64,000 nucleotides of DNA from JAAXHF01 sp963665955 (GCA_965231765.1 OZ246887.1:4526001-4590000); one strand, 5' to 3'; positions 49,408 through 58,387 are shown, numbered from the stretch's first letter. The notes: generated by a model from the sequence alone, not told the origin. A program made the numbers and translations.

Positions 49408-49782
49408 TCAGTCTTTTTCCATGAACTGGATAACTTCCAGCGTGGTACCGGCTGCATCTTTAATAAAAGCAAACTTGGCAAAACCCATATCAGTCGGCTC
49501 CACAATGAACTCTACGCCTTTATCACGCAGCCCGGCGACGGCAGCTTCAAAATCATCGACTGCGAGCCCAATGTGGTCTCCCACCCCAGCGTGGATCTGA
49601 TTCGAGATCGTTAAGGGCAGGCCGTTCATCTCTAGACGGACAATTGGAATACCGTGAAACTCCATTTCCTGGACTTTCTTGGCCCCCAGAGTCCCCTCGT
49701 AGAACGCGACTGTCTTCGGGACATCGTCAACGATGAGGTGCCGATGATTAAAACTGTAATTGACCGCTTCTTGTGCTCCCAT
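49408..49782 (-). CDS. VOC-family (glyoxalase-like) protein
   Basis: 124 residues, one pair of beta-alpha-beta-beta-beta units: NHRHLIVDDVPKTVAFYEGT, LGAKKVQEMEFHGIPIVRLE, VGDHIGLAVDDFEAAVAGLR and KDAAGTTLEVIQF. His in HRHL, His in GDHIGL and Glu in TLEVIQF are the usual metal ligands. GAGGAAG precedes the ATG. It probably shares a transcript with the SMP-30-like gene. Confidence 0.88.
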   Translation of the reverse strand: MGAQEAVNYSFNHRHLIVDDVPKTVAFYEGTLGAKKVQEMEFHGIPIVRLEMNGLPLTISNQIHAGVGDHIGLAVDDFEAAVAGLRDKGVEFIVEPTDMGFAKFAFIKDAAGTTLEVIQFMEKD

Positions 49783-49932
49783 AATCTTCCTCCTTTGCCG
49801 AACACTGCCTGCCTTTTACTCTGTTTGGCTGGGCTCTGGCAAGGGACAGGGAGAGATATGTGACAAGTAGGAGACTGGTCTCGACTGGGCTCTTATGGGC
49901 TGATCTACGACAAGGCCAGGGACCTTCCTCTT

Positions 49933-50709
49933 TTAAGGCCCCCCACCAGTAGAATTTAGCACTTGGCCGGTAATCCATTGGGCATCGTCTGTCGCTAGCC
50001 AGGCAATCAGCCGCGCCGCGTCGTCGGGCTGGCCCCAGCGCCCCTGCGGTTCGAAGGCGAGCACAGCTTGGTGGATCTGTTCTGTTGCGTAGCCGGTGTC
50101 TGTTGCACCTGGGTCTATGGCATTGACTGTGATGCCACGTGGAATGAGGTGAGCTGATAGGCTGGCTGTCAGCTGATGCAGCGCGCCTTTGGAGGCGATA
50201 TAGGCAAGCTCCTCCGGCATAGGGCCGCGGTGTTGACCGGAGGTCATTAGTATGACGCGCCCGCCTGAGCGTCCATCGTGTTGCGCAGCGAATGCTTGGA
50301 CGAGCAGCAAGCTGCCGCGAACATTGGCCTGTAAGTGCACATCAATGTCCTCAGCCGTCAGCTCCTCCAACGTGCCTGAGGTGCTGTAGGCGTGGTTGGC
50401 AATCAGAATATCAATATGGCCAAAAGCCTGGACACCAGCGTCCATCACTTGTTGTGGTGCATCGGGCTGGATAAAATCTGCTTCGAGGTGCTCCACACGG
50501 CCAGCGTGAGCGCGCAGCTGTGCTAGCAGGGCGGGCATGCCATCTGGATCAGCACCGTAGGACTGCTGTGCGTCATACAGAGAGAAGGAATGGATGAAGA
50601 GGTCTGCTCCTAAAGACGCCAAGCGACTGGCAGTGGCAAAGCCAATTCCAATACGACGGCTACAGCCGGTAATCAGAGCAACCCGTCCGTCGAGTGGCCT
50701 CTCACCCAT
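49933..50709 (-). CDS. SDR-family oxidoreductase
   Basis: 258 residues. RVALITGCSRRIGIGFATAS for NAD(P) binding, DILIANHAYSTSGTLE, RVILMTSGQHRG with the catalytic serine and LAYIASKGALHQLT with YxxxK. The C-terminal ITGQVLNSTGGG is the family end. It resembles 3-oxoacyl-ACP-reductase-like SDRs. Substrate unknown. Confidence 0.9.
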   Translation of the reverse strand: MGERPLDGRVALITGCSRRIGIGFATASRLASLGADLFIHSFSLYDAQQSYGADPDGMPALLAQLRAHAGRVEHLEADFIQPDAPQQVMDAGVQAFGHIDILIANHAYSTSGTLEELTAEDIDVHLQANVRGSLLLVQAFAAQHDGRSGGRVILMTSGQHRGPMPEELAYIASKGALHQLTASLSAHLIPRGITVNAIDPGATDTGYATEQIHQAVLAFEPQGRWGQPDDAARLIAWLATDDAQWITGQVLNSTGGGP

Positions 50710-50740
50710 CGCGGATATCCATTACTGCTATCACGCGGCT

Positions 50741-51052
50741 TTAATTGACCTCGTGTGCTGGGGCACATTGGGCTGCTGCCTGGGGCAGAAATAGGGCAAC
50801 CGTCATCGATTCAGAAGGTTCGATTTGGCTCTGGAGTGTGTCTATTTGAGCCTTGTCCTTCTGCATGATGACGATCACATAGGCCATACCAGCTGGCGAC
50901 AAATCTTCACTTGCCTTCTTTGCCATGCATGCGCAGGTCTCTCGCTCAAGCTTCATTTCCGCGATGCAGGTGTCGGCGAATGTACTCCCGCCCGTGCAGG
51001 AGGTCAGTCCCAGGGTGAGGATAAAACAGGACAAGGTAGTGACCGTTTTCAC
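50741..51052 (-). CDS. small putative lipoprotein
   Basis: 103 residues, GTG start with AGGAGC upstream. A lipoprotein signal is visible (TTLSCFILTLGLTSCTGG; lipobox LTSC). The mature part has Cys residues in ADTCIAEMKLERETCACMAK and one near the end (AAQCAPAH), suggesting disulphides. No family recognised beyond small cysteine-containing lipoproteins. A set of three hairpins precedes it at 51098-51190. Confidence 0.7.
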   Translation of the reverse strand: MKTVTTLSCFILTLGLTSCTGGSTFADTCIAEMKLERETCACMAKKASEDLSPAGMAYVIVIMQKDKAQIDTLQSQIEPSESMTVALFLPQAAAQCAPAHEVN

Positions 51053-51097
51053 TGGATGCTCCTGTTGCGGTGTGGGAATTTAAGCTGTGGCGTAACT

Positions 51098-51190
51098 GCT
51101 ATGCGTACGCATAGCGGAGAAGGAGAACTGGTGGGGCAGGTCCCACCAATTTGAGATCTCTCTCTTCGGAGAACCGTAGTTCTCCGAAGA
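51098..51190. promoter_or_regulatory. three consecutive hairpins between two minus-strand genes
   Basis: 51098-51115 is an 18-bp perfect palindrome (GCTATGCGTACGCATAGC). 51129-51148 has arms TGGTGGG/CCCACCA. 51163-51190 has perfect 12-bp arms TCTTCGGAGAAC/GTTCTCCGAAGA. A second GGAGAAC at 51122-51128 could pair with GTTCTCC and so compete with the third hairpin. Located 3' of the BNR gene and 5' of the lipoprotein gene; it could be a terminator, attenuator or RNA-processing region. Confidence 0.55.
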
Positions 51191-51201
51191 TTCCTCACCT
51201 C

Positions 51202-52203
51202 TTAATTCGGGGCCCAGGCAATCGCCCGAATTTCGCCAAACTCGCGCTCGACTTTCTCCCACGAGTCGCCGCCGTCGGTGCTGGTGTAGACATAGCCGTG
51301 GAGACTGTTGGCAACGATAATATCCGGGTTGGCCGGATGCGTACCAAACCAATAGATAGTCGAGTTTGGGGTCACCGGCAGATCGGCAGCCTTCCAGGTT
51401 TTACCGCCATCTTTGGAACGCTGAATGGCACCGATCTTGCCTGGCACAAAATCGCCATTGCCAATGAAGATAGTGTCCGGATCATCCGGCTTGACGGCAA
51501 CGCCGCGACAGTAGGATATTTTGTCTTTCTCGTAGAAACGCGGAAAGCCATGGACCTGCCAACTTTCCCCCTCGTTGTTGCTGGACCAAATGCCGTCCGG
51601 AGTGGAGACGAGGACTTTGGGTTCGGGTCCATTACTAATCGTTAATCCATGCACGTCTTGGTTCAGCATACTGTCGCCCAAATCCGGCAAGCGTTCCCAG
51701 GTCTCGCCCCGGTCCTTACTGCGGTAGACCCCATCGATTTCAACCCCAACCCATACGGTATTGTGATCGCGTGGGTCAAACATCACGTTGGTGACTTTGG
51801 GGGCTCCAGCCAAGCATTCCTTGGCCGGCTCAATCGCGACTTGCTGCCAGTTTTTGCCGCCATCTTTGGTCCGGTACACTGCGGGTGGCTTGGTGCCGGC
51901 CCAAATTTCATCCGGATCATCCGGATGTACGGCCAGCGACCAGATTTGCTTGCCGTACATTGGCGACTCGATATAATCCCAGCTCGCACCCCGGTCATTG
52001 CTACGGTAGATGCCAGCTTCAGAGCCGGCATAGATCTGATTGGGATTCTGGGGCGAAACGGCGAGCGATCGGATTTGGATTTCGCCTGGTTCATCATCAA
52101 AGGGCAGTTTCATCTTGCTGCGCCGCCAGTTGTCTCCACCGTTGGAGCTGTACCATACGCCAGCCCCAACCGTGCCTACACAGATTGTAAAGTCTTTTAC
52201 CAT
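51202..52203 (-). CDS. BNR-repeat (sialidase-like) propeller protein
   Basis: 333 residues with seven Asp-box repeats: YSSNGGDNW, YRSNDRGASW, YRTKDGGKNW, YRSKDRGETW, WSSNNEGESW, QRSKDGGKTW, YTSTDGGDSW, each preceded by a strand and spaced about 45 residues. No signal peptide and no obvious sialidase catalytic triad, so it is a VPS10/WD40-like binding propeller or an unknown hydrolase. AAGGAGGGATG precedes the ATG. Confidence 0.85.
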   Translation of the reverse strand: MVKDFTICVGTVGAGVWYSSNGGDNWRRSKMKLPFDDEPGEIQIRSLAVSPQNPNQIYAGSEAGIYRSNDRGASWDYIESPMYGKQIWSLAVHPDDPDEIWAGTKPPAVYRTKDGGKNWQQVAIEPAKECLAGAPKVTNVMFDPRDHNTVWVGVEIDGVYRSKDRGETWERLPDLGDSMLNQDVHGLTISNGPEPKVLVSTPDGIWSSNNEGESWQVHGFPRFYEKDKISYCRGVAVKPDDPDTIFIGNGDFVPGKIGAIQRSKDGGKTWKAADLPVTPNSTIYWFGTHPANPDIIVANSLHGYVYTSTDGGDSWEKVEREFGEIRAIAWAPN

Positions 52204-52293
52204 GGCTCATCCCTCCTTGTTGTCTGCAATGGCTATGCTTTCTATAGCATTCCTCGCGCGTGAAACAAAGCTGAAGGACACGGGTTGGAAACC

Positions 52294-53241
52294 TCACTTT
52301 TTAGCAGTTCGATAACGGGGAAAGAGCGTGGTACTCAGTTGCTGGAGCTGGTCGATGACAGCTGGAGGCGGACAAATTGGAATAAGATTCACGTGGGCTA
52401 CCCCGGCTTCAACATACCGCTCGATTGTGGCGATGCACTCAGCGACTGTGCCCAGCGCACAGTACTTTTCGACCAAGTGATCGAACGGCTGGTGATACTC
52501 AGTGGACAGATAGTGAACAGCCTCTTGCTTGGCCCGCTCGTAGCTTGGGGCAATGCAAAAGTACAACACAGTCCCAGCGGTGAAAGTTGTTTTGGCCGAG
52601 TCGCGTTGCTGCCAGTGTTCGTGCGCTTTATCAAAGCTGGAGCGAAATCGTTCTGGCGTCACAAAATAGGCAAACCAGCCATCGCCATATTTGCCGGCTC
52701 GGGCCAGAGCGGCGTCTGATCGACCGCCAACCCAGATAGGCGGATGCGGCTGCTGTATGGGGCGTGGCTGCATCACAGCTCCATCAAGCTGAAAGAATTC
52801 GCCGTTAAATGTCGCTGGAGCAGTCGTCCACAAGGCTTTGATGGCTTGGAGTGCTTCATTGGCCCGTCTGCCACGCGCGCGGAGTGGAATACCACACGCG
52901 TCATACTCAGGCTGAAATTCTCCCCCAAGACCAATACCCAGCAGCGCTCGGCCATTCGAGAAATGATCAAGCGTGGCAATCGCTTTGGCAACAAGCGTTG
53001 GGTTACGCAGCGGAAGCAGCAAGACGCCGGTGCCAATCTGGATACGAGTGGTCCGGGCGGCAAAAGCGCCAAGCGCAGTAAACGGGTCGAAGACTGGACT
53101 GTGCCATAAGACGTGGTCGCGGTAGAACAGCACGTCAAAACCCATGTGTTCAATCTGCTCCGCCCAGTCACACAAAACAGAGCCAGATACCAGCCCGGCT
53201 CCAAACCCGCCTAAGGTTGTCCCGAATGTGACGTGATTCAT
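52294..53241 (-). CDS. LLM-class flavin-dependent oxidoreductase
   Basis: 315 residues: FGTTLGGFGAGLVSGSVLCD at the N-terminus, DVLFYRDHVLWHSPVFDPFT, RIQIGTGVLLLPLRNPTLVA and the signature NGRALLGIGLGGEFQPEYDA. It belongs to the F420-dependent-like (TIGR03619-type) branch, different from the luciferase-like enzymes at 45867 and 60260. The start ATG has only a weak ribosome site. Confidence 0.87.
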   Translation of the reverse strand: MNHVTFGTTLGGFGAGLVSGSVLCDWAEQIEHMGFDVLFYRDHVLWHSPVFDPFTALGAFAARTTRIQIGTGVLLLPLRNPTLVAKAIATLDHFSNGRALLGIGLGGEFQPEYDACGIPLRARGRRANEALQAIKALWTTAPATFNGEFFQLDGAVMQPRPIQQPHPPIWVGGRSDAALARAGKYGDGWFAYFVTPERFRSSFDKAHEHWQQRDSAKTTFTAGTVLYFCIAPSYERAKQEAVHYLSTEYHQPFDHLVEKYCALGTVAECIATIERYVEAGVAHVNLIPICPPPAVIDQLQQLSTTLFPRYRTAKK

Positions 53242-53324
53242 GCTCGCAGACTACCATGTACGGCGCACGTACGTCGACAATATGCCTGCTACGTAGCGCT
53301 TTCTCGCGGCTTGCTGTTGTCAGC

Positions 53325-53762
53325 TCAGGACTTCCTGGGGCGACGCTCGGTGCCGACCCAGCCCGTCTGTGAGACGTCGAACGTCACACCGTCTGGGCCA
53401 CTGTATCTGACCTCAGCATTGCCGTGCTGACCACTGCCCAAGCCGATCCCCAGGGCTTGATTGATGTCGTCGCGCGGGCTGCCGCCAGCGACGGTTAACT
53501 TCTCGGCAATTTCCTCCAGATTTTCGACTTCAAAGCCAATGTGATGGATGCCAGTCCAATCCTTCCCGCGCTCTGTGCCTGCGATGTCGTCGTTCTTGAA
53601 ATCGAGAATGGCCAAATTGATCGTTCCATCGGTCAGGAAACAGCCCGACACGATAGGCGTAGTGATCGAGGCAGTTTTGGTCAGGCCAAACGCGTCAATG
53701 TAAAATTGGGCCGTCTCGTCTGCATTTTGGGTCGCGATTGCAATGTGTCTGATCTTTGCCAT
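53325..53762 (-). CDS. VOC-family (glyoxalase-like) protein
   Basis: 145 residues: IRHIAIATQNADETAQFYID, AFGLTKTASI, GIHHIGFEVENLEEIAEKLT, YSGPDGVTFDVSQTGW. Typical vicinal-oxygen-chelate fold with His ligands in RHIAIA and HHIGFE. The terminal WVGTERRPRKS is basic. GGAGGTAGAC precedes the ATG. It is divergent from another VOC gene at 54012. Confidence 0.88.
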   Translation of the reverse strand: MAKIRHIAIATQNADETAQFYIDAFGLTKTASITTPIVSGCFLTDGTINLAILDFKNDDIAGTERGKDWTGIHHIGFEVENLEEIAEKLTVAGGSPRDDINQALGIGLGSGQHGNAEVRYSGPDGVTFDVSQTGWVGTERRPRKS

Positions 53763-53865
53763 GGTCTACCTCCGTGTGTCAGCGTGTCAATCATAATTCT
53801 TGCGACTGACACTAACACGTAGGCCGCTGTGATTCCATGCTGTCAAAAAACAGCAATATCATAAA

Positions 53866-53895
53866 CAGTAATGAAAGATACAGTGATGAAAGATT
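53866..53895. repeat. 15-bp tandem direct repeat in a divergent intergenic region
   Basis: CAGTAATGAAAGATA at 53866 followed directly by CAGTGATGAAAGATT at 53881. It lies between the divergent VOC genes and could be a paired regulator site. Confidence 0.45.
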
Positions 53896-54011
53896 TGGAT
53901 GCTTTATCACGCGCGTTGCGGCTGTTTTGAGGAGGTGGCGAGTTTGACTGGTGTTGTGCGTGGGGAGGGAGTATAAGGGTCTGGAGGTTCGACACACAGG
54001 AGGGAGCAGCC

Positions 54012-54477
54012 ATGATTCGTCCCAAAAAGCTTGGCCATGTTGTCTTAAAGGCACGAGACATTGCGCAGTATAGAGCAGTTCTATACGCAGATCATGGGTT
54101 TTGAGGTCGTGACCCGACTCACGCAGCCCAGAGGGGTGTTTTTCTCCTTGGGTGAGCAGCACCACGACTTGGCAGTATTGGAAGTCCCGCCTGAGGCCGA
54201 TGACCCCAAGGACGCCCAAGTCGGTCTGCACCATGTTGCTTTACAGGTCGAAAACTTTGCTGCGCTCAAGGACTGTTACCAAACCTTGAAGCAGCACAAT
54301 ATTCCTATTGCCCGGGCGGTTGATCATGGCATCACCAAAAGCATCTATTTCTGCGACCCAGCGGGCAATAAGTTGGAGCTGTACTGTGATGTCGGTGAGG
54401 ATGGCTTAGAGCGTTTTCGTCGTCAAGACACCCAGTCTCTGGGCTCTTTTCCGCCACTGAATCTGGAAGACGCCTAG
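54012..54477 (+). pseudogene. VOC-family protein, frameshifted near codon 18
   Basis: The first frame (ATG at 54012, AGGGAGCAGCC upstream) reads MIRPKKLGHVVLKARDIAQ, then a stop follows at codon 31. The family continues in the next frame from about 54061: SIEQFYTQIMGFEVVTRL, VGLHHVALQVENFAALKDCY and FCDPAGNKLELYCDV. The joined protein would be about 154 residues. One extra base, or two missing, near 54060-54068 separates the parts. A recent mutation or sequencing error is likely, since all other features are intact. Confidence 0.7.
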
Positions 54478-54612
54478 CCTCCTTCCCGAGGGTGGTCATA
54501 CGGGGTGCTTGTCTCAGCGTAAAACTTTGGGCTGCTCCCAATTTCCTCTTCCGCCAGTGGGCGAAGAAGAAAAAAGGGCCAGGAGAAGCCGGAGGATCCT
54601 ACTGTTTGCTCC

Positions 54613-55179
54613 TCAGGCTTCTTCATCATGCCAAGCCGGTGGCCGGCAGCGGAGCCCACAGGCTGTGAGGAAATGGCAAATCTGATCGCCGGACAGCGTC
54701 CGTTCTTTTTGCAGAACGGACACCAAGACTTCAACGGCCTGCCACACGAGGGGGCGGCCCAGCACGACGCACGTCGTCCGAAACCAGCGCAAGAGTTGGT
54801 TGGCGCCCGGCTCACCAGCGCCCGCCAGCCGCCGGGCGTGTACGTTTGCGGCGTTGATATCCGGCCTGACGCTGTCTCGATAGCATTTGCCGTACAGCAT
54901 CCGCTCAACGGACATACTCCCCAGATCGACCAACGCGCGTCGCGTGCGGGCCTGCTTCTCCTGTCGGGATACAGGACCGGCAACCGTCTGCCACGCTTGG
55001 GGCAAGGAAATAGAATGCGTAGAGCCTAACATCGCCCCGTGTGGCTCAATAGTGACGTAGCGAATTGGCACACGGACAATATGGGCTAGCACCACATGCC
55101 CTGCTTCGTGGTAAGCAACCAATTCCGGATCATTCGGCGCTGGCAGGGCACGCTGGAGAATGTCTGCTCGTGCGAGCAT
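54613..55179 (-). CDS. stand-alone M41-like (FtsH peptidase-type) zinc protein
   Basis: 188 residues. LVAYHEAGHVVLAHIVRVPI, then RYVTIEPHGAMLGST gives the zinc motif HEAGH at residues 25-29 and the strand found in FtsH proteases. The rest is a helical bundle (SMSVERMLYGKCYRDSVRPD; the D-x-x-N-A part is the region of the third zinc ligand). There is no AAA ATPase domain. It could be a peptidase of unknown target. It starts 8 bp after a truncated dehydrogenase gene on the same strand. Confidence 0.78.
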   Translation of the reverse strand: MLARADILQRALPAPNDPELVAYHEAGHVVLAHIVRVPIRYVTIEPHGAMLGSTHSISLPQAWQTVAGPVSRQEKQARTRRALVDLGSMSVERMLYGKCYRDSVRPDINAANVHARRLAGAGEPGANQLLRWFRTTCVVLGRPLVWQAVEVLVSVLQKERTLSGDQICHFLTACGLRCRPPAWHDEEA

Positions 55180-55186
55180 ATCGCCC

Positions 55187-55444
55187 TCAATCTTCTTTCA
55201 GAAACAGTCCGGCCATCAGCTGCGAAGCCAAGGCCGTGATCGGCAGCGACGCGCCAACATCATGGCCAGTCGTCACAGCCAGAGCGATATCCTTAGAGCC
55301 GACTTTGGCTCCAATTTTTTCCAGTTCCTGCATAGGCTCGGAGCGAATATCATACACCGTCAGGTCAAAGCCGGCTTTGAGAATATTGGCTGCCACCGGC
55401 CGACCCATCGCACCCAAACCGATAAATCCGATTTTTTTGTCCAT
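55187..55444 (-). pseudogene. 3-hydroxyisobutyrate dehydrogenase-like, in-frame internal deletion
   Basis: 85 residues. Residues 1-48 are the NAD(P)-binding start of the HIBADH family (KKIGFIGLGAMGRPVAANIL, LTVYDIRSEPM). Residues about 50-85 are the family's C-terminus (KDIALAVTTGHDVGASLPIT then ALASQLMAGLF). About 190 residues between them are missing without loss of frame. GAGGAAAG precedes the ATG, so a short product may still be made. Confidence 0.75.
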
Positions 55445-55519
55445 ACAGCTTCTTTCCTCTCGTGTTGATGCCCTTTATTGTGGTGGCGCGTGCTGGTCAG
55501 GTGGCAGTGTCGCTGCCTG

Positions 55520-56860
55520 TCAGTCAAAAATCAGCCGTCCAGCCGCGTCTTGGGCTTGTATCCGTTCTATGATCTCAGCTGGTAGCTCGCTGTGTCGCTG
55601 CTCGGGAAATTTGCCGAGTTCCAGGTGCGGCCGTAAGAAAAACTCTTCGGGCTTTTCGACGCCGAGATAACTCCGCACCGGGTTCAGATACCACTGCCGG
55701 CGCATAAAGTCAGGACTGAAAAAGGTAAACTCGTCAGCCTCGGACCAGTCCATCGGCCGGATACCGTCGCGAATATTATAGGTAAGAATATCGGACAGAA
55801 TGTCCCAATACAGGTGGATGAAAGGGCTATAGCCCCGACCGCCCAGCTCTGGGTTGGCCAGCTTAGTGCGCCGGACTTCAATCTGAGCCAGTTGCCCGTC
55901 TCGATCGTACATCTCGGTCCGCAGTGGATAGAAACTGTGCTTTTCCAGCCAGTACAGCAGACGTGGGCGGGCGTAGTCGGGAAGCCAGTCTGCCTTGGCT
56001 CGGGCTTCTAGCAGGTAGCAGGCGACGCCGCCTTTTGGGGTATAAAAGGGATACTCCGTGCCCATCAGTGTGAGGTCCTTGGCCGCGACCTCACGAAACG
56101 CGCCATCCGCTTGTGTCACCAAGACCTGCGGGCGAGTGACTGGGAACCGAACGGTTTCGTGCAAGATATCCGTCCCCAGCAGCTTCCACGAGAACTCCCA
56201 GGCTGCGCGCCCAGACGCATCGTCAAAGGTTATCGCCATCTGCGGAAACGGGTCACTCCGGCGCTGGGTCTTTTGCCGCCGCACGCGCCGCAACGACGGG
56301 GAATAAAAGAACATGTCTTCTTTCTTGGTAAACTGGGGTCCAGTCCGATAGCGGAAGACGAGGTTCATTGACCCGTACGCCTCGGGTGGATACAGGTGCT
56401 GGGTCAGATAGCGGTACAGGACCTGGCCGGGTTGTCTGGTGATTTCGGCTTCTACACCATTCGCGGCAGGGTAGGCGATATAGCCAACCCCTTGGCCGGT
56501 AATGGACAGAAAACCTGTATTTGTGATGGAGCCAAAGAGGTTGGCGAACACGCACGACCAGCGTGGCCGTTGAGTAAACTCCATCGCCCGGATGCCCATT
56601 TCTTCCGGACTATAGGGCGCAGTGAAGGGGTAGGGCTCGGCCGGCAGGTACGGATGTTCAGAGTGGCGGGGGGTGTCTGCGCTCAGGTCTAACTGAGCGA
56701 GTTCTGCTGGAGAAAGCTCGGCCAGCGTTTGCCAGCTGCGCGAAGCGCTATCGTCCGCCCTCAGAGCGAAGGGGAAAGACAAACTGATAGCGAGAAAGAA
56801 AGCGAGCCCGACATATCGAACAATTGTCTCAAATTGTGATGTGTGTAGTCGGGTCCCCAT
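55520..56860 (-). CDS. DUF1329-family exported protein
   Basis: 446 residues. A signal peptide or anchor near residues 11-34 (IVRYVGLAFFLAISLSFPFA). The DUF1329 pattern follows: GPQFTKKEDMFFYSPSLRRV, then WEFSWKLLGTDILHET, and YPLRTEMYDRDGQLAQIEVR near the end. The family is LolA-like in fold and periplasmic or outer-membrane, often linked to steroid or terpenoid catabolism genes. CAGGGAGAAC precedes the ATG. Confidence 0.85.
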   Translation of the reverse strand: MGTRLHTSQFETIVRYVGLAFFLAISLSFPFALRADDSASRSWQTLAELSPAELAQLDLSADTPRHSEHPYLPAEPYPFTAPYSPEEMGIRAMEFTQRPRWSCVFANLFGSITNTGFLSITGQGVGYIAYPAANGVEAEITRQPGQVLYRYLTQHLYPPEAYGSMNLVFRYRTGPQFTKKEDMFFYSPSLRRVRRQKTQRRSDPFPQMAITFDDASGRAAWEFSWKLLGTDILHETVRFPVTRPQVLVTQADGAFREVAAKDLTLMGTEYPFYTPKGGVACYLLEARAKADWLPDYARPRLLYWLEKHSFYPLRTEMYDRDGQLAQIEVRRTKLANPELGGRGYSPFIHLYWDILSDILTYNIRDGIRPMDWSEADEFTFFSPDFMRRQWYLNPVRSYLGVEKPEEFFLRPHLELGKFPEQRHSELPAEIIERIQAQDAAGRLIFD

Positions 56861-56989
56861 ACAGTTCTCCCTGTAGCAGACACTGTTTTCGAATAAGCGT
56901 TCATTTAGCAGCCGTCAACCAATCAGAACGGCGACAGGAGGACGGTTCAGGTACACAGATGCAGCGGTTGCTGAAGTCGACTTTGATGC

Positions 56990-57715
56990 TCACCGGGCCA
57001 ACGCCTTGGCGCGCCACATGTCCCAGGCGCGTTTGTAGTCACCGATCGCAGCCGAGGCAGCTTCAACTTCGCCAGGTTCAAGGTAGTTCACTTGGCCGTC
57101 TAGGCCTGCGATGGTCATCGCCTGTAGCTGCAGCTTGGCATTCATCTCAAGATAGATGCTGCGCCCCACGGCGAGCGCAACGCTGTCACCCACGACGACG
57201 GCTCCGTGCCCGCGCATCAATGCTGCGGGCTTACTGCCCAAGGTCTGGGCCAACGCGTGACCGAGCGGTCGATCACGTATGAGCAAGTCTGTTGCGTTGC
57301 CAGCCGTCTCACGGATCTCGAACACGGGTATCCCCTCACCCACAAACGCGGACATATGATACACCGGCCGTAGCGGGACCGAAGTGACGCTGAACGGAAT
57401 GACCGCCGGTGAATGGTTATGCACGACGGCATGCACGTCGGGCCGCGCCCGATAGATCTCGCTGTGAATAAAGCGTTCCAGATATAGCTTGTGTCCCGGC
57501 TGGTCGATTGGATTACTGTCCGGGTCAAACGTCATGATAGCGTCGGCAGTGACTGTCTCTGGTGCAATGGCTTGGGCAAGCAGATAGTGGTGCGGATTGT
57601 GTATCGACCGAGCGCTCACGTGGCCATAACCGTCTACAACACCGTGCTCGGCAAGAATCCGGTTGGCGGCGACGAGGTCTTCGATTTGCTGCTGGGATGC
57701 TGCGTCTGTTGTCAT
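56990..57715 (-). CDS. class II aldolase/adducin-family protein
   Basis: 241 residues. AEHGVVDGYGHVSARSIHN, the metal-binding HAVVHNHSPAVIPFSVTSVP and the C-terminal MRGHGAVVVGDSVALAVGRS are family landmarks; the zinc histidines are the two in VVHNHSP and that in RGHGAV. It may act as an aldolase or epimerase on a sugar-phosphate-like or 3-hydroxyacid substrate. The ATG at 57715 is preferred over a TTG upstream at 57727. Confidence 0.88.
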   Translation of the reverse strand: MTTDAASQQQIEDLVAANRILAEHGVVDGYGHVSARSIHNPHHYLLAQAIAPETVTADAIMTFDPDSNPIDQPGHKLYLERFIHSEIYRARPDVHAVVHNHSPAVIPFSVTSVPLRPVYHMSAFVGEGIPVFEIRETAGNATDLLIRDRPLGHALAQTLGSKPAALMRGHGAVVVGDSVALAVGRSIYLEMNAKLQLQAMTIAGLDGQVNYLEPGEVEAASAAIGDYKRAWDMWRAKALAR

Positions 57716-57745
57716 ATATTCTCTCAATCAACGAACGCGGCGGCG

Positions 57746-58387
57746 TTAGCCAGCGCTCTCGAACGCGGCGGTATGGGCGCGCCCAAGCTCGGCTCTGGAT
57801 TCACGCAGCACCGTGACGGCGGTGCGCAGAAACAACACCGCGATGCCGACTCCGACGACAATGTCTGGCCAGAGGCTTTGGAACTGGGCGACGAGGGCTG
57901 CCGCCACAAGAACTGCGCTGTTGGCAACCAGGTCGTTACGGGAACACAGCCACGTCGAGCGCAGGTTGAGGTCGTCCGCGCGGTGACGCGAGAGTAAGAC
58001 AAAACAGTAGGTATTTGCCACGAGCGCGAGCGCTCCGACTCCAGCCATGGTAGAGACCCCAGGAAGCCCACCGGCGTGCAGCTTGAGCCCTGCCTCCAAG
58101 AGAACCCCGATCCCGAAGATGAGCATGATGAGGCCCTTGCTGAGGGCAGCTCTGCTTCGCCAAACCGCGCTCTTGTTGAGGACGTACAGGCTGAATGCAT
58201 AGACAAACGTGTCGCCGAGCATATCGAGTGAGTCACCCAGCAGGGCTGTAGAGCTGGCAAGATAGCCCGCCCCGAACTCCAGACAGAACATCACCAGGTT
58301 GACTGCTAGGACGATCCACAGGATGCGTCCCTGACGAATACGTAGGGCCGCCAGTTCTTCAGTCTGCGCTTCGCAACAGTGGTCCAT
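57746..58387 (-). CDS. CDF-family cation efflux transporter
   Basis: 213 residues with five or six membrane segments. The metal-site motif of the cation diffusion facilitators is in STALLGDSLDMLGDTFVYAF, and the second site in STWLCSRNDLVANSAVLVAA. The family exports Zn, Co, Fe or Mn. It lacks the cytoplasmic C-terminal domain of larger members. AAGGAGATC precedes the ATG, and an N-terminal HCC motif (MDHCCEAQ) may bind metal. Confidence 0.85.
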   Translation of the reverse strand: MDHCCEAQTEELAALRIRQGRILWIVLAVNLVMFCLEFGAGYLASSTALLGDSLDMLGDTFVYAFSLYVLNKSAVWRSRAALSKGLIMLIFGIGVLLEAGLKLHAGGLPGVSTMAGVGALALVANTYCFVLLSRHRADDLNLRSTWLCSRNDLVANSAVLVAAALVAQFQSLWPDIVVGVGIAVLFLRTAVTVLRESRAELGRAHTAAFESAG

